Assembly (NCBI RefSeq): GCF_016862395.1
Contig: NZ_BOMW01000055.1
Span: 1 to 38,327, forward strand
Direction of reading: 5' to 3'
Length of the DNA: 38,327 nucleotides
Source of the DNA: Actinoplanes siamensis
GTDB taxonomy: Bacteria; Actinomycetota; Actinomycetes; Mycobacteriales; Micromonosporaceae
Within the stretch, counting starts at the first letter, position 1; every line of letters starts with the position of its first letter. The notes under the pieces are model-generated. The model searched no databases. It was not told where the DNA came from and worked only from the letters and a program-made list of their open reading frames with translations. Both the position numbers and the translations under genes were made by a program. Below are positions 31,401-38,168 of the stretch, in pieces.

Positions 31401-34072
31401 CCGGCGACGACGACGCCCTGCTCTCCTGGGAAGCGGCGCACCGTGCGACGAACGACGCGAAGTGGCTGCTCCGGGCCGCCAAGGCGGCCCACCAGGGCCA
31501 GATCGACGACCATCGCAAGACCAGCTTCCTCGCCAAGCACCGGGACATCCGCATCGCGTTGCGCAAGCTCAACGAGGCCGTCGCGGAGCAGCGGGAGCGG
31601 CAGCTCGGCGCGGTGCGGCTCACCGGCGAACAGGTTGCCGGCCTGCGTGAGCTGGACGCGCTCGCGGCGGCGGTGGCGTCCGGTGTGGTGGTGACCGGCC
31701 GCGAGATCGCCCGGCTGCGCGGTCGCCTCGCCGGACAGCCCGGCGCCGACGGCGCGGCTCCGGGAGCGTCCCTGATCTCGTGGTCGCTGCCGCGGGCCGG
31801 CATCGCCGCGCTGAATGGTGAGCCCGTCGCCGTCCGGCGCATCGAGATGAGCCGCGACCTCGCCGCCGGATGGACCCCGGCGCAGGCGGTGCGATATCTG
31901 CTGGACCAAGGGGAGTACGGCCTCGCGGCGGCGGCCGTCGCGCGACTGCGCCACGAGGGCCGCATCGACGAGCCGGGCCAGGAGGACTGGAACCAGCAGC
32001 TTGCCGTTGCCCGGAGCCGGACGGAAGATCAGCTGGCCGCCCGGATCCAGGAGCTCACGCTGCAGTGCGAGCGGCTCGGTCTCGACAGCCAGGAATTCTC
32101 CTTCGCCGGCGCCAGCGTTCTCGGCCCGCGCCGGACCGAGGCGCTCGAACGCCTCGAACGGATCGAGGAAGACGTGACATCCCGCAGGCACAGCATCAAG
32201 GAAGACGTCGAAGCGGAGTGGGAGAAGAACCGGGACGCGCTGAGTCCCGACTGGGCGGCCCACGTCCGGAGTCTCATCGACAGCGACGAGCTGACTGTGG
32301 CACGGCTGGCGCTCGCGCCAAGCCACCGCAACGGAAAACTGCTGTTGCCGCAGCGGGCGAGACCGGCGGCCTGGACGTGGCGGGGGCAGACGCTCGCCGA
32401 GGTGGCCCGCTGGTTCGAAGCCGACAGCCCGGGCGCGCCGCCTTCGGTCGTCCGGCGCTTCCACCCGGCCCCCGGAGACCTCGAGGCCACGCAGGTGGTC
32501 GATGCGCTGCGGGCGCTGGCCGCCGGGGAGGACGACGCGGACGCCCGCTGGGTGGAGTCGGTTCAGGCGCTGGTAGCCGACATCGACACCACACCGGAGA
32601 TCGAGCGGCTGGCGTCGGGCTGCACCGCGACCTTTGTGCTTCCGTATGACCTGCGCCTGCCCCGGCTGTGCTGGGTCGGGCGGGCGCCCGAGACGGCAAC
32701 GGTCGGCGACACGCCGGCCCGGAACCGGCTGCACTTCTCCACCGAGCTCAGTGATTATGGTGCCGGCCGGGCCGTCATCAGCGTGGCCGACGTGTTGTCT
32801 CTGCTCGGCCGGGACGCGGCCGGCCGGCCGGTCGGCAAGCCGGTGCGGGCCCTGCGTTTCCTCGGCCTGGTCTGCAGCCGGCTGCCGCTGGCCGAGGTGA
32901 TCGAGCCGGACGAGATGCCGGCGGAGCACACCCTTGACCGGCGGATGGCGCTGGCCTGGCTGCTGGACATCCTTGGCTTCGACTTCAAGGCCCCGCACCT
33001 GGACACGCTGCGGGTGCTCGCCGGCGGGCACCGGGTGCCGCTGTGGCATCTGATCGACGCTGCCCGCGACGACGTCTCCGGTGGGATCAAGCGGCTGGCG
33101 GAGCGCCCGGACCGGGACGACATCCTGCACGCCGGGCTGGTAGCCGATCTCGACGACGACACCGACCTGCTGGTGCTGTCCGCGGTGCTGCACATGGATG
33201 TGACCGACCGCGGCGCGCTCGCTCTGGCCATCGGCCTGATCTGGGAGGAGCTCACCGGCTCGGCCGAGGTGCCGAACACGCTCAACCTCGGCGAGTCCGT
33301 CGACCGGCTGATCGGCAAAGGTTACCTGGCCGAGGAGGGCGGGCGGCTGCGTGCCTGCGGCTGCGCGGTGACCCGGGCCCAGCAACGCCGGGCCGGCCGG
33401 GACGGCGAGATCGCCCGATTGGCCGCCGACGTGCAGTCCGGGCTCGAGGTGGACGCCGTCATGTACCACGAGCTGCTGGCGTTCTCCGCGTTGCACGCCG
33501 ACCAGGCGGAGTTCGCGCTCCGGACGCCGGAGGAACAGCAGGCGTCGGCCCGGCGTACGCTGCGCGCCAGGATGTCCGACCCGACGCCGTTCGACCTGCG
33601 CCTGGTGTGCGATGCGGAGTGGGCCCGTGCCGACATGAACCGCACCGATGTCGACGTCTACTGGGACGGCGCGGGAGGCGATGCCGTCTTCGTCGCCGGA
33701 CCGCAACTTCCCTACGAGTACATCGTCCGGGAACTGCTCACCAATGCGCTCGCCGCGGTCAGCAAGGGCGACGACGACCACCCGGGCCGGGTCTGGCTGA
33801 CCCTCGACACCGGCGACGACGGCCGGACGGCGACCCTGACGGTCAGCGACGACGGGCCGGGTTTCCCCGACGACTTCGTGACCGCCTTCGCGGAACACCG
33901 GGCGCTGGTCCGGCCCGATCGGCCGGGACACGGTGAGTTGTTCCATCAGCTCCGCAAGTACGCCGAGCGGGCCGGCGCCCGGTACGAACTCGACCGGCGC
34001 GACGCCGGTGGGGCGATCGTGCGGGTACGGCTGCCCATCGTGACCGGCTCTGACGGCAGGAGCATCCGGTGA
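28481..34072 (+). CDS. Winged helix-double PLD-GHKL ATPase protein, Mokosh MkoB-like core
   Basis: A 1,863-residue protein starting at the ATG that overlaps the helicase stop. Residues about 25-95 look like a winged helix (AADICDVFGLAPRLVEDILGDLWRAGRISIDL). Two phospholipase-D-like modules follow, each with an HxK motif: SHAKVVVRDDLELLVTSRNFLS (about residue 430) and MHAKVVVKDDSVVIGSFNHLS (about 651), as in PLD-family nucleases. Residues ~720-1700 are helical with an alpha-solenoid or coiled-coil look and no recognised family. The C-terminus is a GHKL ATPase: N-box ELLTNALAAV (about 1750), G1 DDGPGF (about 1790), and PGHGELFHQLRKYAERAGARYEL in place of a canonical G2. No HisKA phosphoacceptor helix is evident. 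It overlaps the receiver gene (GTGA). The frame is open 1.6 kb further upstream, but that is helicase DNA read out of frame. Confidence 0.88.
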   Translation: MMSGEVTVWAQADVLKVRTTMVLTGQAGTLETLLLRAIRRAADEHDDLHAADICDVFGLAPRLVEDILGDLWRAGRISIDLGTDREVIKLTTVGRDYLRHLDDPSGEGGTDSAATRAGTEQVVHDLFTGRVLPVYQSYTYPRDRALVVPSLPDDPRAADLREEELAEAVTHTLQRSARGSGQDSGGTEETLDVMRVDAVYLTPALLETSVVRRFVPIKVLAVEDATGGLSVRVLDDKLPLHLRERARLRLHGIIADQPGSVFVRRLRSVAQRAPLAEFDLGQLVAQFRRSVASLPSCPPANRQQAHDKSRRMADDIVEYVKWAALSEMDVEVVTGVEQHRDAIQGMLQRAERQVVIAVPWIRPRGLEPIRNALIKAVERGVNVILLWGISTDTDSLDPTVLATLDEIQEHARRSGNGGALRYNRERGARSHAKVVVRDDLELLVTSRNFLSGSERVELGALLRVPLDNPNEPPVACAVIEDVLQFLYNHTPDPATAAELMRVRGAFGARRDEAVLPEVLMPRLSAAILRAEAPPEQVAAWSAAWQDTEREITALMSNRRPEITMISDGQHTALVREALESAQHRVLVTSDQVTEHALTAEVCSLIQSRAAADLDIGLRYANVRGATTVERLAALSSGAGQRPPDAHLDVRMHAKVVVKDDSVVIGSFNHLSVNAGVRGRRATGELSVRIGSARVARTVWAELLGRATRRTPKPAPDDPTQAQPVALPGVSPQALLEQLRPEGEPDVDALVALVGRHGADEVLSAARRLGIEVTQQVFAAATLPRLIAGEDPGGPGTALLAETWRNGAWACADLLRGAVTDPEAHPRPPLARAMADPDARLSVVLEMTAGGLAFTTEEAEALTVSTAVGLLLDELSAPDLAGLLVEWDRPRTGADDFVTAALTYWTRHGPLPAELPSEALALRAAAKLDRLRTNLAAAIESLRRYDSHSNSGNALRDHLFSPAGEMSVLLAASEAGDDDALLSWEAAHRATNDAKWLLRAAKAAHQGQIDDHRKTSFLAKHRDIRIALRKLNEAVAEQRERQLGAVRLTGEQVAGLRELDALAAAVASGVVVTGREIARLRGRLAGQPGADGAAPGASLISWSLPRAGIAALNGEPVAVRRIEMSRDLAAGWTPAQAVRYLLDQGEYGLAAAAVARLRHEGRIDEPGQEDWNQQLAVARSRTEDQLAARIQELTLQCERLGLDSQEFSFAGASVLGPRRTEALERLERIEEDVTSRRHSIKEDVEAEWEKNRDALSPDWAAHVRSLIDSDELTVARLALAPSHRNGKLLLPQRARPAAWTWRGQTLAEVARWFEADSPGAPPSVVRRFHPAPGDLEATQVVDALRALAAGEDDADARWVESVQALVADIDTTPEIERLASGCTATFVLPYDLRLPRLCWVGRAPETATVGDTPARNRLHFSTELSDYGAGRAVISVADVLSLLGRDAAGRPVGKPVRALRFLGLVCSRLPLAEVIEPDEMPAEHTLDRRMALAWLLDILGFDFKAPHLDTLRVLAGGHRVPLWHLIDAARDDVSGGIKRLAERPDRDDILHAGLVADLDDDTDLLVLSAVLHMDVTDRGALALAIGLIWEELTGSAEVPNTLNLGESVDRLIGKGYLAEEGGRLRACGCAVTRAQQRRAGRDGEIARLAADVQSGLEVDAVMYHELLAFSALHADQAEFALRTPEEQQASARRTLRARMSDPTPFDLRLVCDAEWARADMNRTDVDVYWDGAGGDAVFVAGPQLPYEYIVRELLTNALAAVSKGDDDHPGRVWLTLDTGDDGRTATLTVSDDGPGFPDDFVTAFAEHRALVRPDRPGHGELFHQLRKYAERAGARYELDRRDAGGAIVRVRLPIVTGSDGRSIR

Positions 34073-35139
34073 TCGAGATCGAGCTGCTGAACGGCCGGGT
34101 CGACCTGGTCCGCGACGGCGTGCCGGTCGCGCTCACACCCGACGAGGGGTGGCTGACCGTCGCGCTCGCGCTCGCGCCCGAGGAAGGCCTGGCGGCCCGC
34201 ACGATCAAGGACGCGCTGCACGTCAAGATCATTTCCGGGGCTCTGCGCCAGCGGCTGACCCGGTTCCGCAACCGCACCGGCCTGGCCATCCGGTCGGCGG
34301 ACGTCAAGTCGGCGAAGGTCTACCACCTCGACCTGACCGATGTCCGCGTCGACGCGCTCGACTACCTGACGAGGGTCGACCAGATCCGCCGGGCCGGTCC
34401 GGCGGTCGACGACGCCACGCTCGACGCCGCCCGTGCGTTGTGGAAGCTGGGACTGCCGCGGTTCCCGAACATGGCCGAACCCGCGCCGGCGGCGTACGAG
34501 AGCCTGAGGTGCGCGCATGAGTACCTCACCGGCAGCGGCCGCCGCATCCTGATCGTCGACGACCAGGTCGGCGACGAGCTGGCCGCCCGGCTGCGCCGGC
34601 ATCGCTGCACCGTCGCGCACGACCTGGCCGAGTTCGAGAAGTACTATCCCGTTCTCGACGACTTCGACCTCGCCGTGGTCGACCTTCACCTCACCCAGAC
34701 CTATGCCGACAACACCGGCGACACGATCGTCCGCGAGATCAACCTGATGGGCGTCGGCCTGCCCGTCGTCATGATCACTCTCCGGCCGCCGGAGAACCGG
34801 TCCATCCCGGAGTGGATCCGGTCGCTCGGGTTGGTCGACGTGATCTTCAAGAAGCGCGACGAGCCCGGCGCCGACATGGCCTTCGTCGCGCAGCGGGTCA
34901 ACGAGATCCTCCTCGAGGAGCCCGCCGCACGCGCCTGCGACCAGCTGATGCATCGCGTACAGAAACTACGGCGCAAGGCCCGGGAGCGGCTGCGGGCCGG
35001 ACGCTCCGAGGCGGCGTACACCGAGGCGGTCGCCCGCATGGACGAGTACGCCGAGAAGATCAACCGGCTTGCCTCCGACAATCAGCTCGCCGACGCCCGG
35101 GCGGAGGCCGCCAGATTCGTGGCCTCCTACGGGGAGTGA
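34069..35139 (+). CDS. Response-regulator-like protein: N-terminal winged helix plus receiver domain
   Basis: A 356-residue protein; GTG start overlaps the previous stop. Residues 1-90 (LLNGRVDLVRDGVPVALTPDEGWLTVALALAP...ALRQRLTRFRNRTGLAIRS) resemble an OmpR/SARP-type winged helix. Residues about 158-280 form a receiver domain with all key residues: D164/D165 in ILIVDDQ, phosphoacceptor D205 in LAVVDLHL, T237 in VVMITLRP and K261 in VIFKKRD. The C-terminal ~70 residues are charged helices. The order (output domain first, receiver second) is the reverse of ordinary OmpR proteins. Placed after a GHKL ATPase in the same operon, it is the obvious phosphotransfer or docking partner (inference). 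It may control transcription of the operon or act as an effector switch. Confidence 0.85.
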   Translation: MIEIELLNGRVDLVRDGVPVALTPDEGWLTVALALAPEEGLAARTIKDALHVKIISGALRQRLTRFRNRTGLAIRSADVKSAKVYHLDLTDVRVDALDYLTRVDQIRRAGPAVDDATLDAARALWKLGLPRFPNMAEPAPAAYESLRCAHEYLTGSGRRILIVDDQVGDELAARLRRHRCTVAHDLAEFEKYYPVLDDFDLAVVDLHLTQTYADNTGDTIVREINLMGVGLPVVMITLRPPENRSIPEWIRSLGLVDVIFKKRDEPGADMAFVAQRVNEILLEEPAARACDQLMHRVQKLRRKARERLRAGRSEAAYTEAVARMDEYAEKINRLASDNQLADARAEAARFVASYGE

Positions 35140-35212
35140 CGTGATCGGCAGCCGTGGCGAAGGGCGAGGTCGATCTCATCGTGAAGAAGAAGGCGCCCGC
35201 GGGTGGCGGGCG

Positions 35213-35240
35213 GAGCCGGGCCCGGGGGGAGGCCCGGCTC
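35213..35240. terminator. Hairpin between convergent operons
   Basis: GAGCCGGGCC (35213-35222) and GGCCCGGCTC (35231-35240) are perfect complements around an eight-base G-rich loop, located between the stop of the receiver gene (35139) and the stop of the convergent esterase gene (35273). Suitable as a shared terminator. Confidence 0.65.
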
Positions 35241-35272
35241 CTCACCTCGGCAGATGCGAGGGCGCCCGCCGG

Positions 35273-36253
35273 TCAGGTGGTGCAGGAGACCGACGGCCAG
35301 GTCCAGTTGCCGTTGGTCTGGATGGTCACGCCGAAGGTGTTGCCGCTGCCGTTCGGCTTGGCGACCAGGGTCTGCGTGTTCGGGTAGGACGCCGTGACGT
35401 TCCAGGTCGCGATGACCTTCGCCGGGGACGGGATGGCGAGCGTGACCGTCCAGGCGCTGGAGCCGGAGACCGCCACGTTCAGGTTGTACCTGTCGCTCCA
35501 CGACGACCCAGCCGACAGCGTCGCCGTGCAGTTGCCGCCCGGCGCGGGAGTGGACGGGCCGGTGGTGGGACCGCCACCGCCCCCGCCGGTGGGCGCGACG
35601 GCCCGGCCGGTCTGCGGGGAGATCATGCCGGCGCACAGCCCGCGGCTGGCCAGGCCCTGAGCGATGCGCGGGATGGCGGCGACCGTGTTGGCCGGCCAGT
35701 CGTGCATCAGGATGACCTGGCCGTTGGTGAGCCGGCCGGCGGCCGCGACGATCGCGTCGGTGCTGGCGTTGTTCCAGTCCTGCGAGTCGACGTCCCAGAT
35801 GATCTCGGTGAGGCCGTACTTCTGCTCCACCGACTTCAGCGTCGCGTTCGTCTCGCCGTACGGAGGGCGGAACAGTTTCGGTGTGCCGCCGCCCGCGTTC
35901 GCGATGGCGGTCTGCGTGCGGGAGATCTCCGAGTCGATGGCCGCCTGGCTCTGCTGCGTCAGGTGCGGGTGCGTGTAGCTGTGGTTGCCCACCCACATGC
36001 CGGCGTCGACCTGGGCCCGGACCAGGCCCGGGTTCGCCGCGGCGTACTGGCCCTCGTTGAACATGGTGGCTCGCAGCCCGTTCGCCTTGAGGGTGTTGAG
36101 CAGGTTCTGGGTGTTGCCGGCGGTCGGCCCGTCGTCGAAGGTCAGTCCCACGTAGCCGGTGCAGGCGGCGGCCTGGGAGGCCTCGCTCACGCCGACGGCC
36201 GCGAGGCCGGCGGTGGCCACGACGACGGCCAGTCCGATGATCGTTCTTCGCAT
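35273..36253 (-). CDS. Secreted CE4 acetylxylan esterase/polysaccharide deacetylase with CBM2
   Basis: A 326-residue exported enzyme that should remove acetyl groups from xylan (or chitooligosaccharide). After a signal peptide ending near ASQAAA, the NodB domain has motif 1 TFDDGP (D40, D41), metal ligands H91 and H95 in HSYTHPH, motif 3 RPPYG (R129), DSQDW and LMHDW with H184. A Gly/Pro/Thr linker (residues about 222-243) joins a C-terminal family 2 carbohydrate-binding module (CTATLSAGSSWSDRYNLNV...NGNWTWPSVSC). It lies 27 bp after the GH11 xylanase gene on the same strand; GH11 plus CE4 is a known actinomycete pairing (S. lividans xlnB-axeA). The xylan substrate is favoured by this context. 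Confidence 0.93.
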   Translation of the reverse strand: MRRTIIGLAVVVATAGLAAVGVSEASQAAACTGYVGLTFDDGPTAGNTQNLLNTLKANGLRATMFNEGQYAAANPGLVRAQVDAGMWVGNHSYTHPHLTQQSQAAIDSEISRTQTAIANAGGGTPKLFRPPYGETNATLKSVEQKYGLTEIIWDVDSQDWNNASTDAIVAAAGRLTNGQVILMHDWPANTVAAIPRIAQGLASRGLCAGMISPQTGRAVAPTGGGGGGPTTGPSTPAPGGNCTATLSAGSSWSDRYNLNVAVSGSSAWTVTLAIPSPAKVIATWNVTASYPNTQTLVAKPNGSGNTFGVTIQTNGNWTWPSVSCTT

Positions 36254-36280
36254 GTCACAACCCCATTTCCCGGTACGAGG

Positions 36281-37276
36281 TCAGCCGGCCGAACAGGACA
36301 CGGAGGGCCATGTCGAGTTGCCGTTGGTCTGGATGGTCACGCCGAAGGTGTTGCCGCTGCCGTTCGGCTTGGCGACCAGTGTCTGCGCGCTCGGATACGT
36401 CGCCGTGGTGTTCCAGGTGGCGATGCTCTTCGCCGGCGACGGGATGTTCAGGGTGACCGTCCAGTTGCTGGAGCCGGAGACCGTGACGTCCAGGTTGTAC
36501 CTGTCGCTCCACTGCTGGCCGGCCGAGAGCGTGGCGGTGCAGCCGCCGCCGGTCTGCGGGGGAGTGGTCGTCCCGCCGCCTCCGCCGGTGCTGCCGCCGA
36601 CCGTGATGTTCGAGCTGCCGCTGCTCTGGTAGCCCTCGGTCGCCAGGATCTGGTAGTTGAACGTGCCCAGGTTCATGCCCTTCGAGGCCCAGGCGTCGAA
36701 GTGGTTGCCGGTCGTGATGGTGCCGCCGGTGCGCTTCGACTGCCGGACGCTCCAGTACTGGTAGAACGTCGCGGTGCCCTGGATCGAGGGCTGGTTGACC
36801 CGCTGGGTGCGGTAGATGTCGTAGGTGCCGCCGTCGCTGCTGACCGTCCCCATGAACGTCCCGGTCGGGCGGTAGGTGCCCCAGTTGTCGACGATGTAGT
36901 ACTCGATCAGCGGGCTCGTGGTCCAGCCGTACAGGGTCAGATAGGCGTTGCCGTTGGGATTGAACGACCCGGAGTAGGTGACCGCCCGGCGCGCGCCGGT
37001 GGACCAGCCCTTGCCGGCGACGAAGTTGTTGATGCCGCTCCACTGGGTGCTGTACTGACCGCCGGAGCCCATGGTCATGCTGACGTTGCCGCTGTCCTTC
37101 CAGAACGAGTAGTAGTAGCCGTTGTTCGTGCCGGTCTGGTTCGAGGTGACCGTCGTGTCGGCGAGGGCCGGGCCGGCCGTGATCGTGCCGGCGACGGCGA
37201 GCACCGCGGCGCACGCGGCGCCGAACGCGAGTCGGAGGCGGCCGCGGGAGCGGTGCCGAGGGGGAGCGTCGGGCAT
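36281..37276 (-). CDS. Secreted GH11 endo-1,4-beta-xylanase with CBM2
   Basis: A 331-residue secreted retaining xylanase. An Arg-rich N-terminus and hydrophobic core ending at AGPALA form the signal peptide. The GH11 beta-jelly-roll starts at TTVTSNQTGTNNGYYYSFWKD. The nucleophile E125 is in PLIEYYIVDNWG and the acid/base E214 in ATEGYQSSGSS; the thumb segment TQRVNQPSIQGTATFYQYWSVR is intact. A Gly/Thr/Pro linker leads to a CBM2 nearly identical at DNA level to that of the following esterase gene, except that QTNGNWTW in the esterase is QTNGNSTW here, replacing one aromatic. First gene of a two-gene unit; a likely promoter lies at about 37381-37409. Confidence 0.96.
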   Translation of the reverse strand: MPDAPPRHRSRGRLRLAFGAACAAVLAVAGTITAGPALADTTVTSNQTGTNNGYYYSFWKDSGNVSMTMGSGGQYSTQWSGINNFVAGKGWSTGARRAVTYSGSFNPNGNAYLTLYGWTTSPLIEYYIVDNWGTYRPTGTFMGTVSSDGGTYDIYRTQRVNQPSIQGTATFYQYWSVRQSKRTGGTITTGNHFDAWASKGMNLGTFNYQILATEGYQSSGSSNITVGGSTGGGGGTTTPPQTGGGCTATLSAGQQWSDRYNLDVTVSGSSNWTVTLNIPSPAKSIATWNTTATYPSAQTLVAKPNGSGNTFGVTIQTNGNSTWPSVSCSAG

Positions 37277-37380
37277 GCGGATTCCTTCGGGGAGCGGGCC
37301 CGGCGGACGGGGCCGGGCGGCGGGACGGGAGCCGACGACGGCGCGAAATCGACGATGGGCGATCCCTGTCGGCAGCGCGA

Positions 37381-37429
37381 GTATTTGCCCGCCCGGACGG
37401 CCATGTCAACAACTTACGGAAACGTACCG
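37381..37429 (-). promoter_or_regulatory. Probable promoter and operator of the GH11 xylanase unit
   Basis: On the minus strand TTGACA (complement of 37404-37409) is followed after 17 bases by AAATAC (37381-37386), an acceptable -35/-10 pair. Just upstream lies CGGAAACGTACCG (37417-37429), a near-palindrome with an AAACGT core, shared with the site before the GH10 gene and typical of LacI-family targets. The leader to the ATG is about 100 bases. The stretch 37277-37624 holds no gene. Confidence 0.5.
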
Positions 37430-37537
37430 GTAGCAAGGCGTCGCCGCGCAGCCTCGAAAACTGCACTTCAGATGGCTATGTAACGGCTTTCATTGCGACT
37501 CGGCTTCGTAACAAAGTAGAAGTTGCGGAGATCTGCA

Positions 37538-37550
37538 CCGAAAGTTTCGG
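37538..37550. promoter_or_regulatory. CCGAAAGTTTCGG palindrome
   Basis: A perfect 13-bp dyad (six-base arms around G). CGAA-N-TTCG-type dyads are reported as xylan-regulator (BxlR-like) operators in Streptomyces. It lies 262 bp before the GH11 start; a one-mismatch copy is at 37908-37920. Confidence 0.55.
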
Positions 37551-37624
37551 AAGGTGTGTCGCTCGTGCGAGCTGCCCGGAACTGCCCGCTCGGTGCTGAC
37601 GATTCCGGACCTGACGATCCGTAG

Positions 37625-37957
37625 CGGGCCGCCCTGGCGGTCCTGTGCTACTGCGCGGCCGTCCGGTTCACCGAGAAACGCCAGGTGACCCGGGTGTCCG
37701 CGGGCGCCGCCGGGTCCGGGCTGGCGCGCGGCGCGCTGCTCGGGCTCGCGGTCTTCTCCGCGGTCGGCGGCAACCTCGCGGTCGACCGCGGCTACCGCGT
37801 GCACGGGCTGAACGACGACCCGGGCGGCGCGATCGGGCTGATCGGCTTCCTGGCCGGAGCCGCGGTGACCGAGGAATTGCTGTACCGCGGCGTGCTGTTC
37901 CGGCGCTCCGGAAGTTTCGGTGCCGAAGGATCGAGAAAATCCGAGAAATTCGCTTGA
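37625..37957 (+). pseudogene. Truncated CPBP (CAAX/Rce1-like) intramembrane protease
   Basis: The frame after the stop at 37622 reads RAALAVLCYCAAVRFTEKRQVT..., GALLGLAVFSAVGG and LIGFLAGAAVTEELLYRGVLFRR. EELLYRG is the first catalytic motif (EExxxR) of CPBP proteases. The N-terminus is cut, and homology stops at about 37905, directly after the motif, where xylanase upstream sequence begins; the remaining His-containing motifs are missing. A GTG at 37685 could start a 90-residue peptide, but it would lack the active site. I read it as a broken remnant. Confidence 0.7.
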
Positions 37958-37967
37958 AACGTTTTCA
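37908..37967. promoter_or_regulatory. Operator-like palindromes upstream of the GH10 xylanase
   Basis: CCGGAAGTTTCGG (37908-37920, one mismatch from the 37538 dyad), the overlapping TTCGG-TG-CCGAA (37916-37927) and TGAAACGTTTTCA (37955-37967, a LacI-type near-palindrome). They lie 200-260 bp before the GH10 start and overlap the end of the CPBP remnant. Binding by a xylan-responsive regulator is inferred. Confidence 0.5.
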
Positions 37968-38168
37968 GGAACTCTCTGAGCTGTGGCTTCACGGGTTAAC
38001 CGCCGTCGATACTTACGAAGATTTTCCGGAAGACCTTGTTTCGCCGATGTAACGCGTGCCAGCATGGCGGGGCATTGAAATCCGTCGCTTTCAACCTGGG
38101 TTCTGCGCTCCCCCGGCTCGCCCCGCACGGATGGCGGCCCGGCCGCAGAGCCGAGGAGGGAGACCCTC

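Noticed and set aside
30656..33946. A 1,096-codon leftward open frame antisense to the PLD-GHKL gene
   Set aside because: Low-complexity Arg/Gly/Gln/Val composition typical of antisense frames in high-GC DNA; the plus-strand frame carries HxK and GHKL motifs.
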